From Liolophura sinensis (lineage: Eukaryota > Mollusca > Polyplacophora > Chitonida > Chitonidae), in assembly GCF_032854445.1 (NCBI RefSeq), contig NC_088301.1, forward strand, positions 9,358,281-9,422,280: a DNA stretch of 64,000 nt, read 5' to 3'. Positions within the stretch are counted from its first letter, which is position 1, and each line of letters starts with the position of its first letter. The translations under genes were made by a program, and so were the position numbers. The notes below the pieces were generated by a model, which had not been told where the DNA came from, ran no database searches, and saw only the letters and a list, made by a program, of their open reading frames with translations. This document shows, in pieces, positions 27,242-40,156 of this stretch.

Positions 27242-30200
27242 TCAGACACCGTCACGGCTTTGTATAACCATCTTCCGGAATCTGTCAGCTGAGCTTGGTC
27301 GAGAAATCTTTGGTCGTGCAGGACCAGGCGGAGATGGGATTATTCCCCCTGTTTGATCAGAGTAATCTGCCCCTGATACCGCTGATATCTGGACAACCTG
27401 AGCTCTTGAAGAAGCATTAGCCACACGTATCCTGATCGCACTGTTAGTGTCTTGCGGTGACGGGTTTTGTGGGGAAGGTGCCTTTTTTGGACTTCGCTGC
27501 GCTGGAACCCTGACAGATTGACCCTCAGGTGGACTGACCTGATGAGTAGCTTTGACAGGTGACATTTTGTTGGTGTTACCCAACACAGCTGTGTGCTCAC
27601 TTCTGCTGAGTCTGGTAGGAGTCAGTGGGCTGTATTTCCTAATGCCACAAACACAGAAGACACAATTGTAACTGACTCTCTGGCAACAGTCGTATTAATA
27701 AATGACTTTATTTATGATATTCTGACTTCAAATATTTCTTAATCACATTCCATTTCTATCTGTCGTACGTGTCAGTTAAGTTTCTGATTTCCAACAACGT
27801 ACATGTATATACAGTGAGGAAAATGCCTGGAGAGCAGCATACTGTAGTGTAGTTACACCATTACTGTTCTTATCAAAGTGGAAAAAATTAAGTATACTTT
27901 AGTCAAATAACCCTAGTGTTGTGCTCTAGTTATGTACCTGAGTTGGGCAGACAAAGCCGGTTTGGACACAGCATCTGACGGGGAAGGTAAAGGAAGATCA
28001 GCTTTTAACATGTCCTTCTCTAATGATGCTCTCTCCTCTCGCAGCTCTGAAAACAACAAGGAAAAAAGAAAAAAATGATTTCTTCGCACAGTTTTCACAA
28101 TAGCTGATATGTCATCATCTCACTGCCCACTTGTATAATAACACAATAGTGACTGTTTTTATTTTTCCATGAAAAAAAGTGTACTAAAACTCTTTATAGG
28201 GATACAGAATCGACGCTGATTGGCCTTATATGAGATTGATCTGGTATAAGGGTTGAGGCAACCAGAGGGCCTACAGTAAACCACTGCTCTTGCCCAACAT
28301 GTATTAATACTGCTGCCTCAATTGGAATGTCACAATGAAGACACCTGACCTGATGCACCATCAATTCACATTATAATGACACAGGGCTGACCTGTGCATG
28401 GTTTGTCTCCTCATGTTAAGTGATGAAGTACACTACAAGTACAACAGGACTTCACATTTCTATAGGTATCCCATTTTCATCATCACTCCTAAAGTCACAA
28501 AAAGTTGTAGATGACCAAATATTGTCAAATTGCCAATTAAGCTTTAAACAAGTGAACATTAAAGTTTCATGTCATTTAAGTTATGAACATGAAATACACA
28601 AAATCTGTCAAATTTTTTGTGCATGAAAAGCTTTACTTGGAGATTGTGGTGGATACCCGCAAAGCAAATCTACAGGAATCCATTTATCTTCTGGTAATAC
28701 AAAGACAAAAGACAGGCCTGACTGTACAAGATTGCAAACTTTGGGTTGGCAAACCCTTTGACCATTCAGTGTCCACAGTACGGTTACATACAACATGATG
28801 ATAAGTTAGCAGGCAGGCAGGCCCTTATCTTGGATCTCATAAATGGGTGGTACATACAGACCTGCATACACACATGTACATAGCTTGAATAGATGCTGGT
28901 TTGACAGTTCCACTGTTCCCAAATGCTTGAAGAGAGCAGTCAGTTCTTCTCCATATCTGTCACGTATGTACCAGCAGACGCGTTTAACTTTGCAATCAGG
29001 GACAGGCACACTTTGTAAAATGGGCCCCTGGGACTCTTACCTGAGATACTTGGCTCTGCATTCGTTACCCCTGTAGCTTCATCTCTAAAATTAGCTTCAT
29101 CATCCAAACAACCCTGTCAAAGGTAAGCACAAAATCAAAGAATAACACAATATGATAGGGATTTATGGTATATTTTCTTCCGCTTTTATTTTTTTTACTT
29201 AAGAGTAAAAAACATTTAAAATGATTTTTATGGAGCGTAGATTGGCTTATTCCCAATGGATATATTATTGATGATGGCCTCAGTAATCTAAGATGTCACT
29301 TTTGCTGCAGATGACAAGCTATTGACTAATGAGGTCATAGGTTCAAATCCAGCTTCTGCTGGTTCAGCTCTGACTTAACTAATGCCAAGAAGTTTGTAGA
29401 TTAAGACCGGTGGTCACTGCCACAGTTTGCCTCTTGCCAACTATAAAGATAACTACTGCCATAGTGAAATATTCTAGAGAGGGACTCAATGTCCCAATCA
29501 CGTACATCAATACACCAACCACACACAAGCAAGAAGGGCACTAACTCACTCTATCTATCCTTCAACGAAGAAGACTTGACACACCCTATTTAACTTACCT
29601 GAAGAAAAGCAATATCGGAAACTAACTGCGAGATTTCATCCTCTAAAGTAACCCTGAAAATATCACAACAAATGTAATCAATGTATTAGTCAACATCTCT
29701 TTAGCCATGTGCTTTAAAAACCACAGAAACTGAGCTTGCATTCCAGATCCCTTGACTGAGAGCAGTACATTTCTGTGCAATGATTCTTCAATAATTACAT
29801 CACTGTGTTTATCCGAGATTTAATAGGAAAATATGTGTTTGTTAGAGATGTAATAGGAAAATATGTGTTTGTTAGAGATTTAACAGGAAAATACACAGAA
29901 ACCAGACCAACATGAAATACATCATTAATGTGCATAGATACTGTTATGAAGCAAAAAATGACCATGGTTTGCTGAAGTCCACTTCATCGGTATTTCAGTC
30001 AGTTGTCAATCCTTAAAAAAACACTGCACCAGGGTCATCATAAGGGACTTTGAAAGGCTAGTGCCCAGTGAAATACAAGAAGGTTAAATGACCGTTAAAT
30101 GACAAAGTTGCCCATTTTACCTAAATCTGAGCATTTTACTGGATTTAGAATGGTGTTTCAGAAAGGTTTCTTTGGAAGAGTCATATTCATTTGGTAAAAC

Positions 30201-32858
30201 ATAAGTTTCAGCATCAACGCCAATGTTATATGACATTTACTTACCTCTAAAAAAAGGCACTTTTGGTGTTGAAAGTTTCGGTCATTTACTACAAGTCCAA
30301 TTCACTCCAAAAACATACATGTAGAGAATAGGAACAGTCCATTTTAAGCTAGCTTTTGCAATTACATGTATTTACGCTTCTGTTTATACAAGGCATATAT
30401 TTCCGTCAACCAACCTTAAATGTTGAACAACTTCATCCACTTCTAAGATATTTAGTTTATCATTCATGGCTTCTACTTCATCACTGATGGTTGATGCGAG
30501 TGACATTCTGTTAAGAAATAAATACAATGAAACAAAGCAGCAGATACATACATGTGCTACAAATTATTTTCATTAAAACTACAAGTTATCCAATCGTAAT
30601 TAAAATCTTAATGTGGATAAGTAACAAGTCTGAGTCAGGGTTAAAGAATCTGACCAATAAAATGTATTTATTTTATTCTGACTGGTGTTTTACACCGTTT
30701 TCAAGAATATTTCATTTATACGATGGCTGCGAACATTTTGGTGGGAGGAAACTAGGCTCAGCCTGCGGGAAATCCAACGCCATACAACCGGAGAGGAAGC
30801 CAGCATGAGCTGGACTTGAACATGCTGCGATGAGGCTCCTGGATCATTACGCTGTCCAGTAAAATGTAGTCAACCCATTAAATTTCTCAAAACTGAATAT
30901 ATAAAAGTTGGTTGTGAATTAACTGAACATACCTATCACTGCAGGGTGATGTCATCATGGGGGTTTCCCTGCCATGAGAAGTCATCATTGTGGAGGGTCT
31001 TGAGGGAGTGGACGGTTTATCGGCTTCTATAAAAACAACACAGGTTTGTCAGAATACAATCTTGTTTTCTTTTTAATAACTGTTTCCAGGGCCCAGTCAT
31101 TCCAAAGTGCAGTAAGCTGCAATGTTAACTTTACACATAACGTTATGCTCATTTGAATATAACGTAGATGAAGTTGAAGTCTTGACAAAGATTCAAACAA
31201 CTTCAAACCCATAAAATCCACATTCTTTATAAATGTTCATAGACAAACACACATGAACAGATTTGCAACTGTTTCTTTCTTTTTCATAAGAAACTCTAAA
31301 ACATACTTTCCAATGCATAGCTCAGAACAGCTTTGTTATGGGATGCAAAGATTTTCTCCAGATCCCTGGAATAAAAAGAATTTTCGGTTATATTTATAGA
31401 TGTCAGTCATTCATTACATGTACTACATACATTGTAATCAGAATCTGAAAATGAAAATGAATGGCTATGAAGTAGAGTACAATTACTAGTATCCTATCTT
31501 TTATTATCTTAGACTGATGATTATATACAATGTACCTGATTATAAAATATACTGAACTCAATTATACTGAATCTATGTTTCTGTTAACAGCCTTGTACTT
31601 TTGCCAGTCAAAGACTCAAACCTGCTTCTAAGTAGAAGATTAAAGCAAGACCTGTCGAACTGGATATATGCATTCTGGATTGTGCTATTTCTCCTAAATC
31701 AAACAGTTCTTGCCACAAGAATTAGACCAGTACATTTGTACCAGTATATTCATTTAGGTTGAAGAACAACAGCATAATAATGCTCTGCTCTGTAGATAAT
31801 ACTTAAATACAGAATAGATGCTGCAGTGTCTGGTATACTCACACTCCCTGTCTATTTGCTCGCTCTCGTATGTTCTCAACAAAAAACTGGATTTCTTGTT
31901 TAAGGCGATCTCTAACAGCCGGTGGTTCTGGAAGCCTATTCTGGTAACTCTCAGTGTACGTCTGACACCTGAAGTCTCTCCAAATATCCAGTAATGTGTC
32001 AATCTAAACCAAACACAAAGAACAGTATTCAACAAAGTACTTAAAGAAGATGACCAACAACTGTAATGCAGACTGTTAAGCAGCTCACAACAATGTCCAG
32101 ACTACACATTATCTGTATAAATGTTTTTGCACAGGTTTATGAGATATGGTTTCAAACTGATTACATGGAGTGGGCAAGATAGGACACATATAGACTAACT
32201 GTAAGGAAATTTATAAAGTGTATCTCATTATAAAAGCTCAACTACTTTTGACTGCAAAAGCTACTCTGAAGATGCCACTCAAAACAGAATTTAGGAGAAG
32301 ACTTATACAGAGTAACTTGAGCCCAAGAAGATAATGACGGGAGAACCTTAAAGATACCCCTCTGCCTTTGCAGCTTAACATTTTTTGTCTGTGAAAGAAT
32401 ATTTCTGGTTATAAATATTATTTTAATGTTAAATTATTTATTTATTTATTTTTTTTTCGATTGGTATTTTTGATACACTCAACAATATTTCACTTTTTCG
32501 ATGGTAGCCAGCATTATCGTGAAAAGAAAGAGGGAAAACTGTTGTAATATGAAGATCAGCAGCAGTATACAAAAGATAAATGTTGCAATACAAGAAAAGG
32601 GTGAGTTATTATTTGGCTCTAAGTTTCAAAACTAATATCATCACATTATACAAAGACAATTTTACACAAATATATGTGTATGTATCGCACCTCTTCATGT
32701 AACTCCAGGCTTTGTTCCACTAGCGACTCGCCTAGCACCTCCTTAATCTCTTGTCTCTCATACTCAGGTGTGTACTGCTCCACTAACTTCCACAATGACA
32801 CTGGTGGTTCATAGGCACAGGGATTGAAGGTTGGAGATTCCGCCATTGTTCCCACCAT
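27242..32858 (-). CDS. CCDC24: CCDC24 homologue, complete, nine exons
   Basis: Minus-strand exons in transcript order: 32691-32858, 31843-32003, 31307-31365, 30933-31026, 30415-30507, 29599-29653, 29041-29113, 27938-28046 and 27242-27638. Every junction is GT-AG and in frame; they sum to 403 codons (402 residues). The protein opens with SLWKLVEQYTPEYERQEIKE and ESLVEQSLELHEEV, which resembles the opening of vertebrate CCDC24 closely. Later segments (LNILEVDEVVQHLR; LEDEISQLVSDIAFLQ; ELREERASLEKDM) match its central and C-terminal coiled coil. Exon 9 encodes a Pro/Ser-rich tail absent from the shorter human protein. ATG at 32858 has a purine at -3 and G at +4; a second in-frame ATG follows at 32846. 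CCDC24 is a coiled-coil protein with no well-established molecular role. An acceptor (ccctag) just upstream of the ATG suggests a further 5' untranslated exon. Confidence 0.88.
30663..30840 (-). mobile_element. tRNA-SINE family A in a CCDC24 intron
   Basis: Near full-length but diverged. Tail ctggtgttttacaccg, body gtgggaggaaactaggc, and the head region gaagccagcatgagctggac and gaggctcctgg are all recognisable. Confidence 0.75.
32431..32535 (-). mobile_element. SINE family A tail fragment in CCDC24 intron 1
   Basis: (attt)n, cgattggtatttttgataca, caatatttcactttttcgat and gccagcattatcgtg. Confidence 0.65.
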
Positions 32859-33683
32859 CTTCTACAGCATCCACCTAGGGTTGTCAAGTGACGGGACTGG
32901 ATCCCACTCAGTTCAACCAAAGACCATTAACTGGAAAATAAAATTTTAGAAAAAATGTAACCAATACTTATCCTCATCGTATGCACTAATCATTTAAAAC
33001 ATTTCAGTCAAGTCCAGGAACAAATGCTCGAAAACAAAGAGTGCAATAAGTAAATACCTGCACAAGGTCACTTGTCATAGTGTTCCTTGTCAGTTCACTG
33101 AAGCTGATGTCCATGCCTACTACAATCCCATAAATTTTTTAGTATAAATAAAGTTAAATAACTACGCATAACTTGCCTTTCACACTCTAAACTACCTTTT
33201 CAAATAGTAACTGAACAAGTATCAGAATTTCGGTTGATATACATGGGCTAAGGGATTACACTGGGTTCATATTCCGCGACAGGCTAGAATATACTCGTCT
33301 TATGTTGTCTCGAATGGAAGAAAACACTGTAGGCTGTGTTTCACCACAAAACCTATATAAAAACACCTACAACATATATATTTATTGAACTGAGGCAGTC
33401 GACGGTATAATAATGGCCCATTTTACGCTGAAATTACGGACATACTCAGTTTGTTGTCAAGCGTTGTCAGGGCGACCACAACTTCAGATCGCAACTTGTA
33501 CCTTTCAAAGACAATTAAATTGTAGAAATAATCAGAGACTTACCGCTGTGTATATTTTTATCGATTCATCAGTACCAAACTGATGTAGAAAATGGTCACA
33601 AAACAAACAAAACATAAATTTCCAGGTGCAACTCTCTTTGAGTCCTCGCACTGGTGACCTTACACGTCTTCGTATATTCTTAC
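32859..33683. other. Upstream region of CCDC24
   Basis: Presumed promoter and 5' leader area. No repeat or certain exon seen, and no clear TATA element can be assigned. Confidence 0.35.
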
Positions 33684-33840
33684 CTCCTTCAGCAAAGATT
33701 TCCAAAACAGAAACACGTGCTTTCCAAGTAGACGAAGATATGTACATTTTACGAACGCCATACATGTTTTTAAGCACTTTCTCGGGTCGTACATTGTAGT
33801 AGCCATACACTTTTCGTATCAGGTACTTTAAAATGTACAT
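33684..33840 (-). CDS. Possible first exon of an unrecognised or alternative transcript
   Basis: On the minus strand an ATG (33840) opens about 52 codons ending at a strong donor (GAAGGAG then gtaaga). The peptide starts MYILKYLIRKVYGYYN and is basic and aromatic-rich, like a mitochondrial presequence. It does not join CCDC24 in frame. Without a partner exon it may be a 5' leader exon or chance. Confidence 0.2.
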
Positions 33841-34480
33841 CTATTCCTGAATTAATAAATAATGATATTGTGTCCTTAATATAGGCTACTTAAATGTGTT
33901 TTCAGACGCCAGTGTCTTACACAATAGCTTTGTAATTTCTATTCGCATCCTTGTATGTCCATTTATACATCAGAGTAAAACAATGTGGTTGTGCCTTTAA
34001 TAGAGATAGATATAGATGGATGAGTGGATCAATGGACGAATTTGGGTACTTTGATTTGAGTTTAAATATTTGGACGTACATGCAGGCTACATGTACATTG
34101 TATATATAGACCTACAATGCAAGTGTAAACAAGGCTTCGTGCACAATGCCCCATCCTCTAGGTTTTTAAATTAATATATCGGCTGTTAAATGTATGTTTC
34201 AATAAGTAAATTTTCTTTTAATATCCCATCTGGATGGAGATTAAGTAAAGGTGTGAAAGTGTGCCTACTCTTTAAACTTGCTGAGAGAGTTTTGTGTAAT
34301 ATCCAGTTGTGAGTTGTTTACTCTATTAACTGTTGGTCTGATGAGGTCATTTGTTAGCAGTTCGATATCCTAAATCCACAAGGAGCTTACTCCACTTAAA
34401 GACAAATAAGAACATCTAAACTCTTACATTTTCATTCCTGTATGTCGTTTTTCACGTTGCCCTGATTTATGATACTCATA
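33841..34480. other. No supported feature
   Basis: AT-rich unique sequence between the candidate exon and the minisatellite. Confidence 0.4.
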
Positions 34481-34489
34481 AGGATTCTG

Positions 34490-35765
34490 ATTTATACTCT
34501 CCTCTTACATTATCCTTCCAGCATCCTGACTTATAGGCCTACTCTCCACTTACATTATCCTTCCAGCATCCTGCTTTAAACTCTACTCTCACATTATCCT
34601 CCCAGCATCCTGATTTATAGTCCTACTTTCCTCTCACATTATCTTTACAGCATCCTGATTTATACTTTACTCTCACATTATCCTCCCAGCATCCTGATTT
34701 ATATTATCCTGTCATTGTCCTCCCAGCATCGTGATTTATACTTTACTCTCACAAATTATCCTTCAAGCATTCTGATTTATACTCTCCTCTTACATTATCC
34801 TCCCAGCATCCTGATATATATTATCCTATCACATTATCCTCCCAGCATCGTGATTTCTATTATCCTCTCACATTATCTTTACAGCATTCTAATTTATACT
34901 TTACTCTCACAAATTATCCTTCAAGCGTTCTGATTTATACTCTCCTCTCACATTATCCTCCCAGCATCCTGATATATATTATCCTCTCACATTATCTTTA
35001 CAGCATTCTGATTTATACTTTACTCTCACACTATCCTCCCAGCATCCTGATTTATATTATCCTGTCATTGTCCTCCCAGCATCGTGATTTATACTTTACT
35101 CTCACAAATTATACTTCAAGCATTATGATTTATACTCTCCTCTCATACTATCCTCTCAGCATCCTGATTTATATTATCCTATAACATTATCCTTAGAGCA
35201 TTCAGTTTTACACGTTTATCCTTTCATCACCCTGATATATGTTTGATCAGCCCTTCTGATGCTGATTTATAGTCTTCTTTCACATTTATCTTTGGTATAG
35301 GGGCCTCCGTGGCTCAGTTGGTTAGCGCGCTAGCGCAGCGTAATGACCCAGGAGCCTCTCACCAATGCGGTCGCTGTGAGTTCATGTCCAGCTCATGCTG
35401 GCTTTCTCTCTGGCCGTATGTGGGAAGGTCTGTCAGCTACCTGCGGATGGTCGTGGGTTTCCCCGGGTTCTGCCCGGTTTCCACCCACCATAATGCTGGC
35501 TGCCGTCGTATAAGTGAAATATTCTTGAGTCGGCGTAAAACACCAATCAAAAAAAAAAAAAAAAAATCTTTGGCATAGCATTCATCATATTATTTAACCA
35601 GCATCCTGAGTTACGGCCTTCATTTACATTAACCGTCCTGCATCCAGGTTTTTACTCTCCTGCCTCATTAACCTTCCTGCATCCAGATTTTTACTCTCCT
35701 GCCTCATTAACCTTCCTGCATCCATATTTATAGTTTCCATGTCACTACATTTTCCCAGCACGCCG
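34490..35765. repeat. Imperfect minisatellite, about 37-42 bp, split by a SINE
   Basis: Units contain cagcatcctgatttata and ctctcacattatcctccc. The spacing between anchors varies (34685, 34722 and 34764). The array is interrupted at 35301-35565 by a SINE and resumes at 35579 with a related 39-bp form (cattaaccttcctgcatcca). Confidence 0.85.
35301..35565 (+). mobile_element. Full-length tRNA-derived SINE, family A, with 13-bp target duplication
   Basis: The head is tRNA-like: an A-box region (tggctcagttggttagcgcg) and a B-box region (gtgagttcatgtccagctc). The body follows (ctgcggatggtcgtgggttt), then the tail (gtaaaacaccaatc) and about 17 A. The target duplication atctttggtatag / atctttggcatag at 35288-35300 and 35566-35578 differs by one base. 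This is the best reference copy in the window. Such elements are transcribed by RNA polymerase III and copied by a partner LINE. Confidence 0.93.
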
Positions 35766-35784
35766 CTTCTACTCTCCTCTCTTA

Positions 35785-36106
35785 TTCGGGAGACCAGGGA
35801 TCAAACCCAGGTCAGGTCATACCAAAGGCCATTGGTACTTACTGCTGCCTTGCATGGAGCTCAGCACTGAGAGCTCAGAGCAAGCAAACAGGACTGATTA
35901 GCCCTGTGTCAGTATAATATGACGGTGTGAGGTGTCATGTATGGTGTCTTCGCGGTCATACTTCAGAGGCAGCAGCACGTTGGCGGCACGGACTTGACTG
36001 CCACAAGAAGACACAGTATATGTACACACACCTAATGACTGCTCGTCGCTATATGACTGAAAAATTGTTAAGTACGCCGTTAAACCCCCAGCATTCATTC
36101 ATTCAT
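35785..36106 (+). mobile_element. Family B SINE-like element
   Basis: Begins with a tRNA 3'-half-like segment (gggatcaaacccaggtcagg) and ends gctatatgactgaaaaattg, ttaagtacgccgttaaaccc and (cattcatt)n. The reverse complement of this tail is found at 6919, 53325 and 57833. Confidence 0.75.
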
Positions 36107-36380
36107 GGGGCCTCCGTGGCTCAGTCGGTTAGCACGCTAACGCAGCGTAATAACTCAGAAGCCTCTCACTAATGCGGTCGCTGTGGGTTCAAGTCCAGCT
36201 CATGCTGGTTTCCTCTCCGGCCGTAAGTGGGAAGATCTGCCAGCAAACCTGCAGATGGTCGTGGGTTTCCCCCGGGCTGTGCCCACTTTCGACCCACCAT
36301 AATGCTGGCCACTGTCGTGTAAGTGAAATATTCCTGAGTACGGCGTAAAACACCAATCAAATAAATAAATAAATAAATAA
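36107..36380 (+). mobile_element. Full-length SINE family A nested in the family B tail
   Basis: Complete head, body and (aaat)n tail as at 35301. It starts directly after the (cattcatt)n of the family B element, and the same (attc)n sequence resumes at 36381. This indicates insertion into that tail with duplication of the target. Confidence 0.88.
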
Positions 36381-36399
36381 TTCATTCATTCATTCCACC

Positions 36400-36935
36400 T
36401 TCCTGTAACATTATTATACCTGCAAGCTCGTTCAATTTATTTACTTCATTCACTCCCAAATAAAACAATGTAGATCAGGTAAGTATTAGTCAGTTGATCA
36501 GGTTCATCAATTCTAAAAGGCGTCTGAACTCATCAATGGGAAAACCCCAGATGTTCGGTGTTGATTTGCACATCTTAATTCATACCATGATTCCTCACTA
36601 TGCCAGGTGTGTTATTTACACAACTAGGTTTTCAGGTTTTAGACAAGGCCAACCAAGGTGTGAAGTCTGACAGCATGCCTAAAATTCCAAGGTTTGCGTA
36701 ATATGCTGGATGGACGCCAATATGCCAAAATCACACAGCTACAACGCTGTGGGCACGACACCCACTCTAATCTACTTACATCAGATATGACACCCAATGC
36801 AGACACAGAGTACTGACACCAGACATCATGGCACCCTGCCTAGTCACAGTATACTGAACCCATACTAGCATGACACCTACCCAATTATTGTACTACTACC
36901 ACTACACATAACAAACTAACCTGACATCAGACATG
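36400..36935. other. No supported feature
   Basis: Unique sequence leading into the 35-bp array; the last 150 bp contain early degenerate units (gacatgacacc and similar). Confidence 0.4.
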
Positions 36936-36939
36936 ACAC

Positions 36940-37925
36940 CTCGTCCAGACACAGTGCACCACCATCAAACACAACACCCCACTCAGACACAGTGTACCGA
37001 CCTCAGACACAACACCCCACCCAGTCACAGTGCATTGACATCAGACACAACACCCCACCGAGACACAGTGTACCGACGTCAGACACATCACCCCACCCAG
37101 TCACAGTGTACTGACATCTGACACAATACCCCACCCAGACAGTGTACCGACGTCAGACATAACACCCCACTAGTCACAGTGTATCATCAGGCACAACACC
37201 CCACCCAGTCACAGTGTATCATCAGGCACAACACCAATCCCAGTCACAGAGTATCATCAGACACAACACCCCACCCAGTCACAGAGTATCATCAGACACA
37301 ACACCCCACACAGACACAGTGTAGCGACGTCAGACACAACACCCCACCTAGTCACAGTGTATCATCACACACAACACCCCACCCAGACACAGTATATCAT
37401 CAGACACAACACCCTACCAGACACAGTGTATCATCACACACAACACCCCACCTAGTCACAGAGTATCATCAGACACAACACCCCACCCAGACACAGTGTA
37501 TCATCACACACAACACCCCACCCAGTCACAGAGTATCATCAGACACAACACCCCACACAGACACAGTGTAGCGACGTCAGACACAACACCCCACCTAGTC
37601 ACAGTGTATCATCAGACACAACACCCCACCCAGACACAGTGTATCATCACACACAACACCCCACCCAGACACAGTATATCATCAGACACAACACCCCACC
37701 CAGACACAGTGTATCATCACACACAACACCCCACCCAGTCACAGAGTATCATCAGACACAACACCCCACACAGACACAGTGTAGCGACGTCAGACACAAC
37801 ACCCCACCTAGTCACAGTGTATCATCAGACACAACACCCCACCTAGTCACAGTGTATCATCACACACAACACCCCACCCAGTCACAGTGTACCGACATCA
37901 AACACAACACCCCACCCAGTCACAT
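36940..37925. repeat. 35-bp minisatellite, about 27 copies, with longer-range blocks
   Basis: Unit core: cacaacaccccacccagaca, then cagtgtatcatcag. Anchors at 37441 and 37476 are 35 bp apart. A longer variant containing gtagcgacgtcagacaca recurs near 37321, 37568 and 37781, showing block duplication. The overlapping His/Thr-rich ORFs come from the array. Confidence 0.92.
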
Positions 37926-38085
37926 ATTTATTTGATTGGTGTTTTAGGCTGTACCCAAGAATATTTCACTTATACAATGGTGGCAAGCATTATGGTAGGA
38001 GGAATGCAGAAAGGCAGAGCCTGGAGGAACCCATGACCATCCGCAGGTTGCTGATAGGCCATCTCACTCATAAAGCGGTCAGCTT
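37926..38085 (-). mobile_element. SINE family A, 3' part, at the end of the 35-bp array
   Basis: Starts atttatttgattggtgtttt immediately after the last repeat unit (cccagtcac), then aagaatatttcacttataca and the body to gataggccatctcac. Confidence 0.8.
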
Positions 38086-40156
38086 TACGGGAAAGAACTG
38101 CACAGCCCAGGGGAAATCAACTGTATGAAGTTACTACTGTAATTCTTCAAACTTTTCAAGTGCCTCATCAATATTTTCAAACATTCTGAGAGAACTATGA
38201 GGTGCAAAGAAATAAGCTGCATCTTGAGTGACAAAAACAAATAATTTTAGATTCATTTTCATAATAGTTGTTTGAATAAATTCCACTGAAAAAAGTGCGT
38301 TTAGTGCTTGAAAATGTTGAAGATTAAAGTTTATTTAACTATTTTGCGTAGAAAAATGAATAAAAGTTAAGGACAACATAAATTAATTTTGATACTTTGA
38401 GCATCGTGATCATAATGATGCATGAATAACAGCAGAAGCTAATTAAACTGAAGCAGAAAATATTTGTGATTTTTGGCACGCAAGAAAAAGCCATAACAAA
38501 GATGACAAATGGAGTTAACACTGATGTCAACTGATAACAATGTAACAATATATAATGAACTATGGGAATCTCTTAGAAAAATACGGTCTTATCGCAATCT
38601 GGTCTAACCTTACAACATGTTTGCCTTTCCTGTTCTTAAAGAACCATCCCATCACCTCTGCTTGATCGACAATTTTATCACAGCTGTCAAAATGTTTCAC
38701 TTTTTACAAAAAACATTCAGATGCATGAAAGTGAAGGCAAATAAGAGGAACATTTTGCTGCTGCAAGTACCTATATCTAAATGGAAGGTAGTCCACAGCA
38801 TAGATTTAGCCAGAATTTCAGATCAGGCCATCTCATTTCCAATTTTCTCCAATTTTCCTCATCTCTCCCATGTTAGTTTTGTCAGAGTACGCAGTGTCAA
38901 ATACACTGAGACTACATATTCATTTACTTCAATGGTATGTTTATTGTCGTACTGAAGAATTTTACACTCAGTATACGACAGCAGTCAAGTTGATTGGAGT
39001 AATGCGTAGACCATCACTAGGTACTTCAGTAGCCACAGGCCTGTTAGCCACAGTGTTATCTCTGCCAGCAAGCACCTTCCAGATGTATCAGCAAATGCCA
39101 AATCAGCCACTACACATTCAATTAACATTCTTGGATATTTTTCAGCTTTTTGTTCATGTTTTATTAGCATGTCTTAACTGATTAACCATGTTCTTCTCTC
39201 CTGTACACTATCTGACCTAAATTTTTTCTCAGCCATTAATGTCATGAACTTTGCCAAAACATGAAGATTGTGTTAAACACAGGGGTAAAACTGAAACAAT
39301 TTTTGTTACTTGTATACTGACAAATCTTGCCTATTTTTTTAGATGAGGAAGAGTTTCTTACAATGGGAGACACACAAGAATTATTTTCTTGAAAAATAAA
39401 GAAAATTTTTAAAGAAAACTCTTGGATTCTCTCATCTAAGAAAGAAATGGATCGACCTGTCAATTTACGAGTAGTTTAAGCATCTGTGTTTTCCACAATT
39501 CCCATTCTTGGGCAAAGTCCAAGACAAAATTTAAGATTTGAGACTGCAATAGAAGTCAAAACAAGTTTCCTCACTGGTAAGAAAAAAAACCTAGGAAAAG
39601 GCGTGAGATTTCAAGAATTATATTTGGACTGTATATCAGTTCTCTTGACTGAAGTTTCTGAAGAAAGCCAAATGTTTGTTGCCAGTGGATTTTTTGTAAT
39701 GTAAAATATACTTTGATTCAATCATAACATTTATTCACTTGGTTCCATTACCCCACATATTAGCTAAAATACATTTAATTTACAGTGATTTAATACAATT
39801 AAATTGATTGAGAGAAAGCCTCATGTTTCTATATTACATGCATGTGTGAAACAACTGTACCAGCCCCTCATTTTTCTTCTCATTTTGCACAAAAAAAATT
39901 CTTATTTAAAAAACATCACTGTTAAAAAAATTATAAAACATTCATTAGTGTTACTTCTTGAAGGCAAATCGATCTTTTCCCAGTATGCAATTTCTCCACA
40001 AAAATGCCACTAATCTTTCAGTGCAAAAATTACTTGATTTCTACTTGATGTTAAGCCATATTCTCATAATTTAGATCACAATTAATGCATGCCTAAATAT
40101 GGACATGACATTGCTAATGATGTTCTGCCTTTTATCATAAACAAAAGGCAACTCTC
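38086..40156. other. AT-rich intergenic region downstream of ORC1
   Basis: No convincing exon. A segment around 38180-38215 (aaacattctgagagaactat) has a relative in ORC1 intron 4 near 53810, so it is an interspersed repeat. Confidence 0.4.
39730..39735 (-). terminator. Possible ORC1 polyadenylation signal
   Basis: The first AATAAA on the minus strand after the ORC1 stop codon. If used, the 3' untranslated region would be about 2.4 kb and would contain the whole 64-bp array. Confidence 0.25.

Noticed and set aside
35301-35400. A tRNA gene
   Set aside because: A-box and B-box resemblance is present, but the sequence continues into a SINE body and A-rich tail, and the same head recurs at several sites.
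36933-37935. Several His/Thr/Ser-rich ORFs
   Set aside because: Products of the 35-bp minisatellite.
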